Of a stretch of 20,767 nt of DNA, positions 1 to 8,776 are shown piece by piece (position 1 is the first letter of the stretch; every line of letters begins with the position of its first letter). Source of the DNA: CAYRGQ01 sp964444885. GTDB lineage: Bacteria > Bacteroidota > Bacteroidia > Sphingobacteriales > Sphingobacteriaceae. Position numbers and translations under genes: made by a program. The notes under the pieces are model-generated. The model was not told where the DNA came from and searched no databases. It was given only the letters and a program-made list of their open reading frames with translations. Location: positions 1-20,767 of the forward strand of contig CAYUIZ010000050.1 of NCBI GenBank assembly GCA_964444885.1. The letters are read 5' to 3'.

Positions 1-19
1 GCAGGTGCTTGCGATAAAA

Positions 20-46
20 CAGATACCGGGTCAAGCCCGGCATGAC
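20..46. repeat. short palindromic intergenic repeat / hairpin
   Basis: A hairpin with arms CCGGG (26-30) and CCCGG (36-40) around a 5-base loop lies just beyond the stop codon of the Wzz-type gene. Read on the minus strand, the core is GCCGGGCTTGACCCGG, a type of short palindromic element that recurs between genes in many bacterial genomes. It sits about 17 bases past the stop and could also stabilise or end the transcript, but no T-run follows it on the minus strand, so I do not call it an intrinsic terminator. Confidence 0.5.
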
Positions 47-56
47 GGTAGCCTTT

Positions 57-1160
57 TTAGATGGATTCGGCGGACTCTTCTGCCATGACGCGCCGGTATA
101 GTCGCCGCATCAACAAGATGACTACGGTGATCATCCCGGCCAAAATCCCCCCTAGCACGATAGCTTTGGCCTTGCCCACCTTGTCGTTTTCCAAGGGTAA
201 AATAGGCCTGTCTAGTGGCTGGATAATGGGTTTTTCGTTGCGAAGCGTAATCCGGGCCAGCTCCTGATTCTTGACCAATTCAGCGAGAATAGCCGTATTG
301 GCCTGCACATCGACGGTACGCTGTTGGGCGCCCACGCGTAGGGATTGGAATGCCCGATTGGGGTTTGGGTTGGCGTCCGTAGCGGAGGCTACCCCGCGGA
401 TGGCCGCGTCGAGCTCGCGACGCACGGAGTCGACCTGATGAGTCAATACCGCCAAGTTTTCTTCGGCTTTCTGCGTACGCGTGCGAATGTAGAAGTCCGA
501 CGCGTTATGAATCAACGTTTCGACAAAGGCTTTGGAAAACTGCTCGTCCGGCGTGGTCATAACGACTTCAATGATGTTGAGCTTGCGGTCGAGTTTTCCG
601 ATTGACAGATTTCTCTTTGTGATGTCGTTATAGAACTCACGCATCAGGCTGTCTTGCAGGTAAATTCCGACGGTATCTTGAAACCGAATATCTCTGATTT
701 GCGGCTTATTAGCCCATTTATCGCGCAGCTTATTGCCTGCGATATAACGGTTTACCAGCATTTCGGGATTCCCGTCGAACGCTACGGTGGTGAGCAAGGT
801 ACGGTCGATCATCGACCGCGATTTCAAGAATTCGATGATGTTGTCGCCTTGAAAGAAGCCACCCGAACTAGACAATCCGCCCAAGTTGAAGCCCAGCTGC
901 GCGGCAATGCCGGCCGCAGCACCGAGGCTTGCGCCGCTGCTCCCAGACTCTTCCACAATAAAACTCAGCGATGCCGTGTACTTTGTCGTTTTGGTCAAGG
1001 CATAGCCCAGCCCAAGCACGCCACCAACGACGCCAGCGATTAGCAACACGACCCACTTACTTACAAAATAGCGAACCCAATCCTCAACTTTTAAAACTAT
1101 TCCTTTGAGCGTTATCCCTTCGTCCTTTTGTTGACGGATATCGTTACTGTTATGGGCCAT
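57..1160 (-). CDS. Wzz/chain-length determinant family protein (polysaccharide co-polymerase)
   Basis: 367-residue inner-membrane protein expected to set polymer length and link the polymerase to the outer-membrane export channel. A cytoplasmic N-terminus precedes a first membrane helix at about residues 36-56. A long periplasmic domain follows, with a helical stretch around 215-300. The proline-rich stretch at about 311-323 and the second helix at 333-351 are typical of the Wzz family. The C-terminus is short and basic, with no Walker motifs or tyrosine cluster, so the autokinase domain of Wzc-type proteins is missing and would have to be a separate protein elsewhere. An Ala/Gly/Ser-rich segment (72-105) follows the first strand. 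The ATG at 1160 is 42 bases after the upstream SLBB gene, consistent with one transcript. Family assignment is firm; the exact partner polymerase is inferred from the neighbouring cluster. Confidence 0.9.
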   Translation of the reverse strand: MAHNSNDIRQQKDEGITLKGIVLKVEDWVRYFVSKWVVLLIAGVVGGVLGLGYALTKTTKYTASLSFIVEESGSSGASLGAAAGIAAQLGFNLGGLSSSGGFFQGDNIIEFLKSRSMIDRTLLTTVAFDGNPEMLVNRYIAGNKLRDKWANKPQIRDIRFQDTVGIYLQDSLMREFYNDITKRNLSIGKLDRKLNIIEVVMTTPDEQFSKAFVETLIHNASDFYIRTRTQKAEENLAVLTHQVDSVRRELDAAIRGVASATDANPNPNRAFQSLRVGAQQRTVDVQANTAILAELVKNQELARITLRNEKPIIQPLDRPILPLENDKVGKAKAIVLGGILAGMITVVILLMRRLYRRVMAEESAESI

Positions 1161-1202
1161 ATCCTAGATTGTTGTCTTTTTCCGAATACTGTTGCTAATC
1201 CG

Positions 1203-3695
1203 TTATCTGAATATCGCTAAAATAATCGCAGCCATCGACGCTACACCCGTCCCTAACCCGATCCATTGCTGGGCGCTCATGGGCGGCTTTTCCATCTTCT
1301 GGGGCACGAAAATTTCGGCTCCGGGCTTAATGGCAGGATAGCTGTTGAAGAAAAGGAAGCGCGATGTGCTTTTAACCGACCCGTTGGCATAGAGCACGTA
1401 CGAACTCTTGCGGAGCGCGCGCTGTGAAAAGCCACCCGCCTGCGACACGTACTGCTTGAATCCTTTATTCGGCGCGTAAACCGCGATGGAAGGTGCCAGC
1501 ACCTCGCCCGAAATCTTAACGGTCTGCAACTCCTTCGGCACCCGGATCACATCGCCGTCTTCCAAAATCAAGTCGCCCCGCTGGCCGGGATTACGAATAA
1601 TGCGTTCCAAGTTGATTCCCACAAATTCGTTGTTCAGATTTTTGGCTATATCAACACCGTCGACCCGATTGACGCCCGTCTGCAAACTTTGCAGCAACAT
1701 CAAGCGATTGTACTCGTCCTCCTGTTCCAGTTCGCGTTTGGCCTGCTCCGCGGTGGTCTCACCGGCATTGCGGCCGGCGTCAGTCCCTTTTCGCCGCAAT
1801 GAAGCGCCATCCACGTAAGCGAACGCCGTAAAGCCGCCCGCACGCTGGATGAGATCCGAAATCCGCTCATTCTTACTGGCGATCGTGTACACCCCCGGGT
1901 AAAGCACCTCGCCTTCTATACGGACCGATTTTTGGGTTTCGTAACCAGAGGCCGTGCGGACCGCGATTTCATCAAAGGGTTGCAGGACAAAATCCTGTCC
2001 ATCTTTGCCCAATCCTTGTGCTAAGTCTATCTGAAAAATTTCGGCGATTTGCGCTGACTCGGAGAGCACATCCGCATTTCGCACGCGGCGCGACACTTCA
2101 ATCCGTGCCGGAGCTGCGCTCTCGCTAAACCCGCCAGCCTGCAAGATCAAGTCCTGCAACGTCATTCCCTCGGCGTAAGGAAACCGGCCGCCGTAGCGTA
2201 CCTCGCCCATAATTTCTACGGAATAGGCCTCCCTCAACTCAAAAATGGAATGTATGTTGACCACATCTTCGCGTTGCAATTCGATATCCGGTTCGATACC
2301 GGCCAGCACGGCGGCTACGTCAAACGACAGCCGCTCGGCCTGGAGGTCGTCCTGCAGTCGGGCGAGGGTACCGCGTTTCAAAAACGCGTCTTCCTTCAAA
2401 CCCTCCGCTTTCTTGATCAGCATAGACAAGGTCAGGCCTGGAGTCAGTTCGTACTCGCCCGGACGGAAAACCGATCCGTGAATCACCACGCGGTTGGCGT
2501 AGCGATCCAGCACTTTCTCTACCACGTACTCGTCACCCGATAACGGTTCGAACACCGAAAACTGTGAACGCAGCACGTCCTCGACCCTTTTTTCCCGGTC
2601 GGTAAAACGGATAACTTTGACGCGCGCGCTATACGCCGCATCCGTAAACCCGCCGGCATACCGCAGCAAGTCATCAAAACTTTCGCCCTCCTTGAGTTCG
2701 AATTGGTAGGGCCTGACGACCTCGCCCTCAAGCCCGACATGCTTTACGTACCGTGGTACCATCAGCACATCCTGATCCTGGAGGATGGGGTTTTGCGAAA
2801 AAACACCGTTCATCATCACGTCATACACGTCGAGCGTCGCGATTTGCTGGCCATTTCGAATTACCCGGATGTCGCGCAACGACCCGTTTTCGTTGGGTCC
2901 GCCGGCTTGATATAACGCATTGAATGCCGTTGCCACCGAGGGCAGTGTATAGGTCCCGGGCTTCGTGACGTCGCCGGTGACCACCACGTTAATGCTTCGG
3001 ATATTACCTAGGGTGACAACCACCCGGGTAGCGCCCGTCCGTATGGCCGAATACACCGATGACATGCGCGAGCGGATGACCTCGGTGGCCTCTTCGATAG
3101 TCATTCCCCCTACTTGCACCACGCCCACATAAGGGATATTAATTGTTCCCTCCGGCGAAACGTTCAGCGTATGCTTCGCTTCGGACTGCCCGAAAACGTC
3201 GATCAGAACCTGGTCTGAGGGTCCTAACGGGTAGTTGGCTGGCGTGGCTATCCGAAGGTTCGGCTCAAAAGTTGGGGCTGCCTCGCGGAAGAGCGATTGT
3301 CCGTAACGGGGCTTCAGACCGCTTTCTTCGGCTATTTCTACGGTATCGGGCAGCTCAGTACCCTCCGTCACCACCCGGCGTTCGGCAGGTCTGCTCTGCG
3401 TCGCGATCTGTTGCCCTGTTCCCTGTCCCTCGCGAATCACTTCAACCCTCGCACGGAGTTTCTGTACTTCACTGAGCGGCATTCCGCGCTGCAACGCCAT
3501 CTGTTCCAGCTCTTCATCAGACATACCCAAGGACTCTGCCTGAATCATATAGGCCCTGATTTGCGCATCAGACAACTCGTCAATGCTGACGGATGACAGG
3601 TCTTGTGCGTTAATACTTTGCGCAGTGACGGTTTCGCCTGACAGCAGGACCAACCCAAAAAACATGCACGTAAAGAAATAAAATAGTATTCGCAT
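1203..3695 (-). CDS. SLBB-domain polysaccharide export protein (Wza-like)
   Basis: 830-residue export protein, about twice the length of classical Wza. From the ATG at 3695 it has a signal peptide ending near TVTAQ (residues 21-26), then a helical acidic segment (about 28-90), a Poly_export domain (about 155-232) and six SLBB-like repeats near 236-285, 319-367, 403-450, 492-540, 590-638 and 725-773. Each repeat has a G-[DES]-V-x-P-like turn and usually an AGG motif. A hydrophobic helix ends the protein (about 811-829), which may be the membrane-spanning segment. No lipobox cysteine is seen at the signal-peptide end, unlike lipoprotein Wza. A TTG nine bases upstream (3704) is possible, but the ATG gives a better signal peptide. 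It is the first gene of a probable two-gene operon with the Wzz-type protein and probably forms the outer-membrane exit channel. Confidence 0.93.
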   Translation of the reverse strand: MRILFYFFTCMFFGLVLLSGETVTAQSINAQDLSSVSIDELSDAQIRAYMIQAESLGMSDEELEQMALQRGMPLSEVQKLRARVEVIREGQGTGQQIATQSRPAERRVVTEGTELPDTVEIAEESGLKPRYGQSLFREAAPTFEPNLRIATPANYPLGPSDQVLIDVFGQSEAKHTLNVSPEGTINIPYVGVVQVGGMTIEEATEVIRSRMSSVYSAIRTGATRVVVTLGNIRSINVVVTGDVTKPGTYTLPSVATAFNALYQAGGPNENGSLRDIRVIRNGQQIATLDVYDVMMNGVFSQNPILQDQDVLMVPRYVKHVGLEGEVVRPYQFELKEGESFDDLLRYAGGFTDAAYSARVKVIRFTDREKRVEDVLRSQFSVFEPLSGDEYVVEKVLDRYANRVVIHGSVFRPGEYELTPGLTLSMLIKKAEGLKEDAFLKRGTLARLQDDLQAERLSFDVAAVLAGIEPDIELQREDVVNIHSIFELREAYSVEIMGEVRYGGRFPYAEGMTLQDLILQAGGFSESAAPARIEVSRRVRNADVLSESAQIAEIFQIDLAQGLGKDGQDFVLQPFDEIAVRTASGYETQKSVRIEGEVLYPGVYTIASKNERISDLIQRAGGFTAFAYVDGASLRRKGTDAGRNAGETTAEQAKRELEQEDEYNRLMLLQSLQTGVNRVDGVDIAKNLNNEFVGINLERIIRNPGQRGDLILEDGDVIRVPKELQTVKISGEVLAPSIAVYAPNKGFKQYVSQAGGFSQRALRKSSYVLYANGSVKSTSRFLFFNSYPAIKPGAEIFVPQKMEKPPMSAQQWIGLGTGVASMAAIILAIFR

Positions 3696-3727
3696 CGTAC
3701 TCAAACTATACCAAAAGAATCGAGTTC

Positions 3728-3748
3728 ATCGATGCCTCATGCGTCGAT
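3728..3748. promoter_or_regulatory. inverted repeat upstream of SLBB gene
   Basis: ATCGATGC, a 5-base spacer and GCGTCGAT form an 8-base-pair stem with one G-T pair. It lies 33 bases upstream of the SLBB-protein ATG at 3695, so it would fall in the 5' leader or promoter of that transcript. It could be an operator or an RNA hairpin; nothing in the sequence distinguishes the two. Confidence 0.35.
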
Positions 3749-4024
3749 AACACCACAAATAACGTGTTTTTTTTCGTATATTTAGTAAAATCGGGATGGT
3801 ATATAATAACCAGCAGCTATAGCCGGCAAGCACTCGCTTCGGGAGAAAGTCAGAAAATATTTCATCAAATTTAAATGCATAGTCCTTAGTTTAATAGTGG
3901 GACGCTAAAGACGTATGAGAACATTGTCACAACGACCACCCCGGAATCCAGTTATCCTTTCAGTCATCATTTTTATGATTTAGTGGACATCAGTCCTTCT
4001 GGTGCCGGCAACGGAAATTTAGTC

Positions 4025-4049
4025 TTCCTCGTCTGGTCAAAGCGAGGAA
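4025..4049. promoter_or_regulatory. inverted repeat upstream of first Wzi gene
   Basis: TTCCTCG and CGAGGAA form a perfect 7-base-pair stem around an 11-base loop, 73 bases before the Wzi ATG at 4123. On the plus strand it is followed by an A-run rather than a T-run, so it is not a standard terminator. It may be a protein-binding site or a leader hairpin. Confidence 0.35.
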
Positions 4050-4086
4050 AAATCCTCAGAAACGCTCGGAACAAGAGACTATGGAA

Positions 4087-4104
4087 TATTTTTTGCTACT
4101 TTGC
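4087..4104 (+). promoter_or_regulatory. possible Bacteroidota-type -7 promoter element for the wzi pair
   Basis: Two overlapping near-matches to the Bacteroidota -7 consensus TAnnTTTG occur here: TATTTTTTG (4087-4095, one base too long) and TACTTTGC (4097-4104, one base too short). A start of transcription near 4110 would give a short leader to the ATG at 4123. I do not see a clear -33 TTG element at the usual distance, so this is tentative. Confidence 0.3.
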
Positions 4105-4122
4105 GGACATATAGTTAAGTAT

Positions 4123-5826
4123 ATGCATATCCGACACTTTCTCTATAGTCTGTGCCTACTTTCGCTTCCATGGGGATCGCTACGCGCCCAGACGTTGCCA
4201 GTAGGCACACCCCTATTAGAAGATTATTACCGACGCTTGCAGCTTCTTGGCAAGTTGGATCCGTCACTTTCCTTTTCCGTTCGGCCGTTGTCGGCCGAGG
4301 CACTTGAACGCGCGGACGTCTTTGATCCGGACGAGGCGTTGGGTCTAAGCAGCGTCATACATCGATTCGACGGCGAAAGTGGTTTTTTTCAGCTTATGCC
4401 TGCGGGAATAGATTACAATTTCAATGGCAGTTATCCCTACGGCTGGAACGATGGATCCATTGTTCCGACGCGTGGTGGCCAAGTGCGGCTATACGGAGGT
4501 ATATTAGCCAAATACAAGTTTCTGACCCTACAGTTCAGGCCGGAGTTTGTGCAGGCAAGCAACAGACAATACGAAGGCTTGGCAAAAGCCCCTGGTTACG
4601 GCCTAGAGTGGTACAAGGCGATAGGCAACATGATCGATATGCCGGAGTATTTCGGACATTCGACATACAGTCGGGTCATGCTGGGGCAATCGAGTTTGAA
4701 AGCCACTTTTGGAAGTGTCAGCTTTGGTTTTTCTACGGAGAACCTCTATTGGGGCCCTGGAAGACATAACGCCCTGCTGATGAGCAACAATGCGCCGGGG
4801 TTCCCTCATTTCACTGTCCATACAAGCAAACCGGTACAAACCGGGATCGGCGCCTTTGAAGGACAGCTAGTAGGCGGTACGCTTCGTGCATCGGGATTTC
4901 CACCGTCGATAACGGGCGAAAGCCAACACCATGAGCAATACTACGTGGAAAAACCGGATGTAAACCGATATTTCTCAGGACTCGTTGCCAGCTACCAGCC
5001 CAAGTGGGTACCCGGCCTGACGTTGGGAATTGTCCGCGCCTTCGCAGTGAACAAAACCCACATGAACAACGACCCCCGGGATTTTCTGCCTTTCTTTAAA
5101 CCCACCGTGAAAGAAGTGTCTTATCTGGACGATAGAGGCATAGAGCGGACCAGCGACGAAGTGCGCGACCGCTACGGGTCCGCGTTTTTCCGCTGGGTAA
5201 TGCCGGCTGGACATCTGGAGGTGTACGGCGAATACGGACGCAAGGTAAAGGCAGAGAATGGGCGCGACTGGGTGGTACAGCCGACATACTCGCGGGGGTA
5301 TGTTTTGGGATTTCGCAAGCTAGTGCCCCTAAGTTTCATGCCGGGTGATTTTCTGGAGTTAGGCGTTGAAGCCACGGAATTATCGATGAACAACACGTAT
5401 TTTGCGAAGAACGTTCGCCGCACGTATCCGACGTGGTACACGCACCACGTGGTACGCGACGGCTATACGCATCGCGGCCAAGTATTAGGGGCTGGTATCG
5501 GACCAGGGAGCAACGTGCAGACGGCCAGCATCGGCTGGATGCGCGGTATGAAGCGGATCGGGCTTTCGCTGGAGCGCTATATGCACAACGAGGATTTCTT
5601 TTACATGTACGTAGCGGACATTCGTAGGTCATGGGTAGACTTCAGCTGGTCGGTACGCGGCGAGTGGGATTTCAACAAGTTACTGGCCTATGCACAGCTA
5701 CAAAACGTACACAGCTACAACTATCGCCACGAGTTCGTCATGCCCGAAGGTCATTCGTTTTGGGACTTCGACCCACAAGACCAGAACAATCTTCTTATTC
5801 GATTGGGCTTAGCTTATCGGTTTTAA
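4123..5826 (+). CDS. Wzi-family capsule assembly outer-membrane protein (copy 1)
   Basis: 567-residue outer-membrane beta-barrel protein of the capsule-assembly Wzi family, which in Gram-negatives helps anchor or shape surface polysaccharide. From the ATG at 4123 it starts with a signal peptide (residues 1-23, cleavage after AQ) followed by the LPVGTPLLEDYY stretch. An upstream in-frame ATG at 4081 would put 14 odd residues before the signal peptide, so I prefer 4123; that start also makes this protein the same length as its neighbour. Family-like stretches include YPYGWNDG, FRPEF, GFSTENLYWGPG, SNNAPGF and DGYTHRGQ. The last residue is Phe in YRF, the usual outer-membrane barrel ending. It is followed after 13 bases by a paralogue, probably on the same transcript, and is divergent from the SLBB export gene. 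Confidence 0.92.
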   Translation: MHIRHFLYSLCLLSLPWGSLRAQTLPVGTPLLEDYYRRLQLLGKLDPSLSFSVRPLSAEALERADVFDPDEALGLSSVIHRFDGESGFFQLMPAGIDYNFNGSYPYGWNDGSIVPTRGGQVRLYGGILAKYKFLTLQFRPEFVQASNRQYEGLAKAPGYGLEWYKAIGNMIDMPEYFGHSTYSRVMLGQSSLKATFGSVSFGFSTENLYWGPGRHNALLMSNNAPGFPHFTVHTSKPVQTGIGAFEGQLVGGTLRASGFPPSITGESQHHEQYYVEKPDVNRYFSGLVASYQPKWVPGLTLGIVRAFAVNKTHMNNDPRDFLPFFKPTVKEVSYLDDRGIERTSDEVRDRYGSAFFRWVMPAGHLEVYGEYGRKVKAENGRDWVVQPTYSRGYVLGFRKLVPLSFMPGDFLELGVEATELSMNNTYFAKNVRRTYPTWYTHHVVRDGYTHRGQVLGAGIGPGSNVQTASIGWMRGMKRIGLSLERYMHNEDFFYMYVADIRRSWVDFSWSVRGEWDFNKLLAYAQLQNVHSYNYRHEFVMPEGHSFWDFDPQDQNNLLIRLGLAYRF

Positions 5827-5839
5827 TCACGCAATAGGA

Positions 5840-7543
5840 ATGAAAAAAATTATTACCAAAAATAAAACCGTATTCTATTTCGCGGTGAGTGTTTGGGTCG
5901 CCTCTTTTGCGACCGTATCGCACGCGCAAACAATACCCGTGGGCTTACCTGTACTCGAAGACTACTACCGCAGTCAACAACTGATGGGTAATTTGGATTC
6001 TGCGATTTCCTTTAGCATCCGGCCGATAACCGCACAGGCATTGCAGCAACGAAATTATCTGAACTATCCGGACAGTAGCCGCAGCGACATCGTGTGGGAG
6101 AGCAGCGATGGCCATGGCCACCTCCAGCTGTTGCCCGTCGTGTGGCAAAACCAGCTGAACACCAACTACCCCTATGGATGGAACGATGGGCCGGTAATAC
6201 CTGCCCGAGGGATTCAGACCTACCTGAGTGCGGGCTTTTTTGCCCGGTACCGGTGGTTGAGCGTACAGTTTCGCCCCGAGCTGGTATCTGCACAGAATCG
6301 TGTATATGAGGGGTTTGGTGGAGAGAACGGGCCTAATCAAGCTTGGTACAGGCAGTATGGCGTACGTATCGACCAACCTGAGCTCTTCGGTCTGGGCAGC
6401 TACACAAAGTCTTTTCTGGGGCAAAGCAGCATCCGGCTCACATACGACCCTGTGTCGATAGGCTTTTCGACGGAAAACCTATGGTGGGGCCCTGGCCTGC
6501 ATAACTCGATCCTGATGAGCAACACGGCGCCAGGTTTCAAGCACGTGACACTGAACTCCTCCAAACCCATAAAAACGTACATCGGGTCGTTTGAATTCCA
6601 GGTTGTTGGAGGGCATTTGGAGAAGTCAGGGTTTCCGCCCTCCCTTCTCGGGGACACTAGCTTCCACCAACGATACGAACGGCAGAAACCAGAAGGCTGG
6701 CGTTATTTTTCAGGCCTTACCTTAAATTATCAGCCGAAATGGACCCCTGGTCTTTTTCTTGGTTTTATCCGCACATACAACACGAATCAGAAAGATATGG
6801 GAAAAGGCCTGCGGTATTATGCACCGTTTTTCGAGGCCTTCAGCAAAACAAAAATCGCATTGGACGGCAGTGCTGACGACGGCATTCCACGTGATCAGAT
6901 GTTATCCTTTTATTTCCGATACGTTATACCAAAAGCCAACTTTGAGTTTTACGGTGAGTATGCCAAAAATGACCATAATTGGGATGCACGGGACGGCATG
7001 GCACAAATCGACCATACCCGGGCTTACACCTTCGGCCTGCGAAAATTCATTCCGCTAAATATCCGTTGGGGAGGTCACCTGCAGCTGGCTGGCGAATTAA
7101 CTCAGATAGCAGTAACCAATACGAGAGGGATACGTTCGGCAGGCTCATGGTACGGACACAGCGGAGTAGCAGATGGCTATACACACCGAGGGCAACTGCT
7201 CGGAGCAGGCATCGGAATGGGAAGCAATAGCCAAACGCTGCAGACAAGCTGGGTAAACGGATTGAAGCAACTGGGCATTCAGGTGCAGCGCTATGTGCAT
7301 GATGAAGATTTCGCTGCGTTTGTGATTAAAGATTTCAGGCGCAATTGGGTGGATTTGAGTGTGGCATCCTATGGTTCGTGGGATTACAAGCAATTTATTT
7401 TCAACGCACATCTTCAATACATCCACGCCTATAATTACCAATATAATTTCCAACCCGCCGCCGATATCACCGACTATTGGGGATTCAACCCACAGGACAA
7501 AAACAACCTGCACTTGAAACTCGGCGTCATGTATCGGTTTTAA
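5840..7543 (+). CDS. Wzi-family capsule assembly outer-membrane protein (copy 2)
   Basis: 567-residue paralogue of the preceding protein. It has a lysine-rich start, a signal peptide to about residue 30 (SHAQ), and then IPVGLPVLEDYY, matching the start of the mature copy 1. Shared blocks run the whole length, including YPYGWNDG, QFRPEL, GFSTENLWWGPG, LMSNTAPGF, SGFPPS, DGYTHRGQLLGAGIG and the C-terminal FNPQDKNNL...YRF. The terminal Phe supports an outer-membrane barrel. The start is preceded by AGGA four bases upstream. The two copies differ most in their middle and loop regions, so they may have split roles, for example binding different glycans or forming a pair. The gene ends convergently, 99 bases from the glycosyltransferase operon; no clear terminator hairpin is visible in that gap. 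Confidence 0.92.
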   Translation: MKKIITKNKTVFYFAVSVWVASFATVSHAQTIPVGLPVLEDYYRSQQLMGNLDSAISFSIRPITAQALQQRNYLNYPDSSRSDIVWESSDGHGHLQLLPVVWQNQLNTNYPYGWNDGPVIPARGIQTYLSAGFFARYRWLSVQFRPELVSAQNRVYEGFGGENGPNQAWYRQYGVRIDQPELFGLGSYTKSFLGQSSIRLTYDPVSIGFSTENLWWGPGLHNSILMSNTAPGFKHVTLNSSKPIKTYIGSFEFQVVGGHLEKSGFPPSLLGDTSFHQRYERQKPEGWRYFSGLTLNYQPKWTPGLFLGFIRTYNTNQKDMGKGLRYYAPFFEAFSKTKIALDGSADDGIPRDQMLSFYFRYVIPKANFEFYGEYAKNDHNWDARDGMAQIDHTRAYTFGLRKFIPLNIRWGGHLQLAGELTQIAVTNTRGIRSAGSWYGHSGVADGYTHRGQLLGAGIGMGSNSQTLQTSWVNGLKQLGIQVQRYVHDEDFAAFVIKDFRRNWVDLSVASYGSWDYKQFIFNAHLQYIHAYNYQYNFQPAADITDYWGFNPQDKNNLHLKLGVMYRF

Positions 7544-7642
7544 TCTGTCGGTTATTCACGGCGCGGTGAGCAAAAATGTCGGTTAATGAGCACGACGTTA
7601 CCATCGGAAAAAGGTGAGAGCGGATAATCTTGAACACAAGCC

Positions 7643-8776
7643 CTATCCTATCAGCCGCGATATTTCCGCGGTGTAAACCGCTATTATCCGGTCTACCGAA
7701 AACTCAGCCATCATTTTTTGTCGGCCGCGCTTCCCCATGTGCTCGCGTTGATCGGTCGTCAAGCTCAAAAACTGGACGAGCCGCGTCACCAAACCGTCCA
7801 CATCCTTCACGGCGCACAGATATCCGCTCACTCCGTCGTCGACCAATTCCCGGCATCCTGCTATATCCGAAGCAATAATCGGCTTGCCGAGGGAAGCGCT
7901 CTCCTGCAACGTCGTGGACATTCCTTCGCGGTAAGACGGCAACACCACACAATCGGCCTGCATTATCCACGGTCTGACGTCCATCGTATCCCCGAGATAA
8001 TCGACTACCTCCTCGCCTATCCAGCTGTCCAGCTCTTCTTTGCTAACCGCAGCCGGATTGGCGACATTCAGATATCCCAAGATCTGGAAACGGGCATGGG
8101 GATAGGATTGCCTAACCCGCCTCGCGGCTGCCACAAACTCTCGTATGCCTTTATCATGCAGCAATCGGCCCACGAATAAGAAACGTGTTTCATTTGGGTC
8201 AGAGCGGGGCGTCACCTGGATATGCTCCGGGTTAAACACATACTGGCAGTCTATGCCTTCGCCTGGAATCCTCCTTGTCTTGCTGCTGTCCACCAGTTTG
8301 CCTTTTACAAACAACTGCCGGTCGTCCTCGTTCAAGAACCACACCTGGCTGGCTTTTCGGAACGCATGCCTGTACAAGTGCCTGACGATACGTGTGACCA
8401 GCCCTTTGTTTATAAACGCGTAACCCAATCCGGTGACCACTGCGATGACTGGAATACCACACGCGCTGGCTGCTAGTGTGCTGTAGATATTGGGCTTCAC
8501 CGTATATTGGATAACGAGATGAGGCTTTCTTTGGCGGTAAATTCGTTTAAATTCCTGTAGAAGCTGGACATCGCGATACGGATTCGATCCTTGGTTGGAA
8601 AGTTTCAACAGCGGAACAAATTCCACCCCCAACTCCTCCAATTGACTAACATATTGATCCCTAGGTGCTAAAACCATCACCTCATGGCCGCTTTGGACCA
8701 ATGCCTGGAGCAGATTTATCCTGAAACGGGTAAAGCTCCAGGCTGTATTGGATACGAGGCAGATTTTCTTACGCAT
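7643..8776 (-). CDS. glycosyltransferase family 4 (PglA/CapM-like)
   Basis: 377-residue GT-B glycosyltransferase, last gene of the nine-gene operon. The ATG at 8776 overlaps the stop of the preceding gene by 8 bases and gives the typical start MRKKICLVSNTAWSF; the longer frame upstream only reads through that gene. The N-terminal motif NTAWSFTRFR (10-19) and VTGLGYAF (114-121) are typical of the CapM/PglA/TuaA-like subgroup, which often transfers N-acetylhexosamine or related sugars to a lipid-linked acceptor. The C-terminal domain has FVGRLLHDKGI (201-211) and an E-x7-E pair at Glu284 and Glu292, the usual nucleotide-sugar site of GT4 enzymes. It acts in the cytoplasm or at the inner face of the membrane. 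The exact donor and acceptor cannot be read from the sequence. Confidence 0.9.
   Translation of the reverse strand: MRKKICLVSNTAWSFTRFRINLLQALVQSGHEVMVLAPRDQYVSQLEELGVEFVPLLKLSNQGSNPYRDVQLLQEFKRIYRQRKPHLVIQYTVKPNIYSTLAASACGIPVIAVVTGLGYAFINKGLVTRIVRHLYRHAFRKASQVWFLNEDDRQLFVKGKLVDSSKTRRIPGEGIDCQYVFNPEHIQVTPRSDPNETRFLFVGRLLHDKGIREFVAAARRVRQSYPHARFQILGYLNVANPAAVSKEELDSWIGEEVVDYLGDTMDVRPWIMQADCVVLPSYREGMSTTLQESASLGKPIIASDIAGCRELVDDGVSGYLCAVKDVDGLVTRLVQFLSLTTDQREHMGKRGRQKMMAEFSVDRIIAVYTAEISRLIG

Larger units (their letters stand above)
3696..4122. other. divergent intergenic/leader region between SLBB gene and first Wzi gene
   Basis: About 430 bases without a convincing gene. The region is AT-rich and must hold the promoters of both divergent transcripts. 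It contains two inverted repeats (listed separately) and a T-run followed by TATATTTA near 3765-3785. The only small plus-strand reading frame I noticed is 3915-3983, 22 codons, with a basic start and hydrophobic end. It has no clear ribosome site and could be chance. I see no antiterminator leader motif that I can name with confidence. Confidence 0.6.

Noticed and set aside
3704..3704. TTG start for the SLBB export protein
   Set aside because: The ATG nine bases downstream (3695) gives a cleaner signal peptide, and no ribosome site favours the TTG.
4115..6657. Several long minus-strand frames within the Wzi genes
   Set aside because: They are shadows of strong plus-strand genes with full-length family motifs and have no recognisable protein features.
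7544..7642. Possible bidirectional terminator between the second Wzi gene and the glycan operon
   Set aside because: I found only a short direct repeat (TGTCGGTTA at 7546 and 7577), no hairpin with a T-run on either strand.
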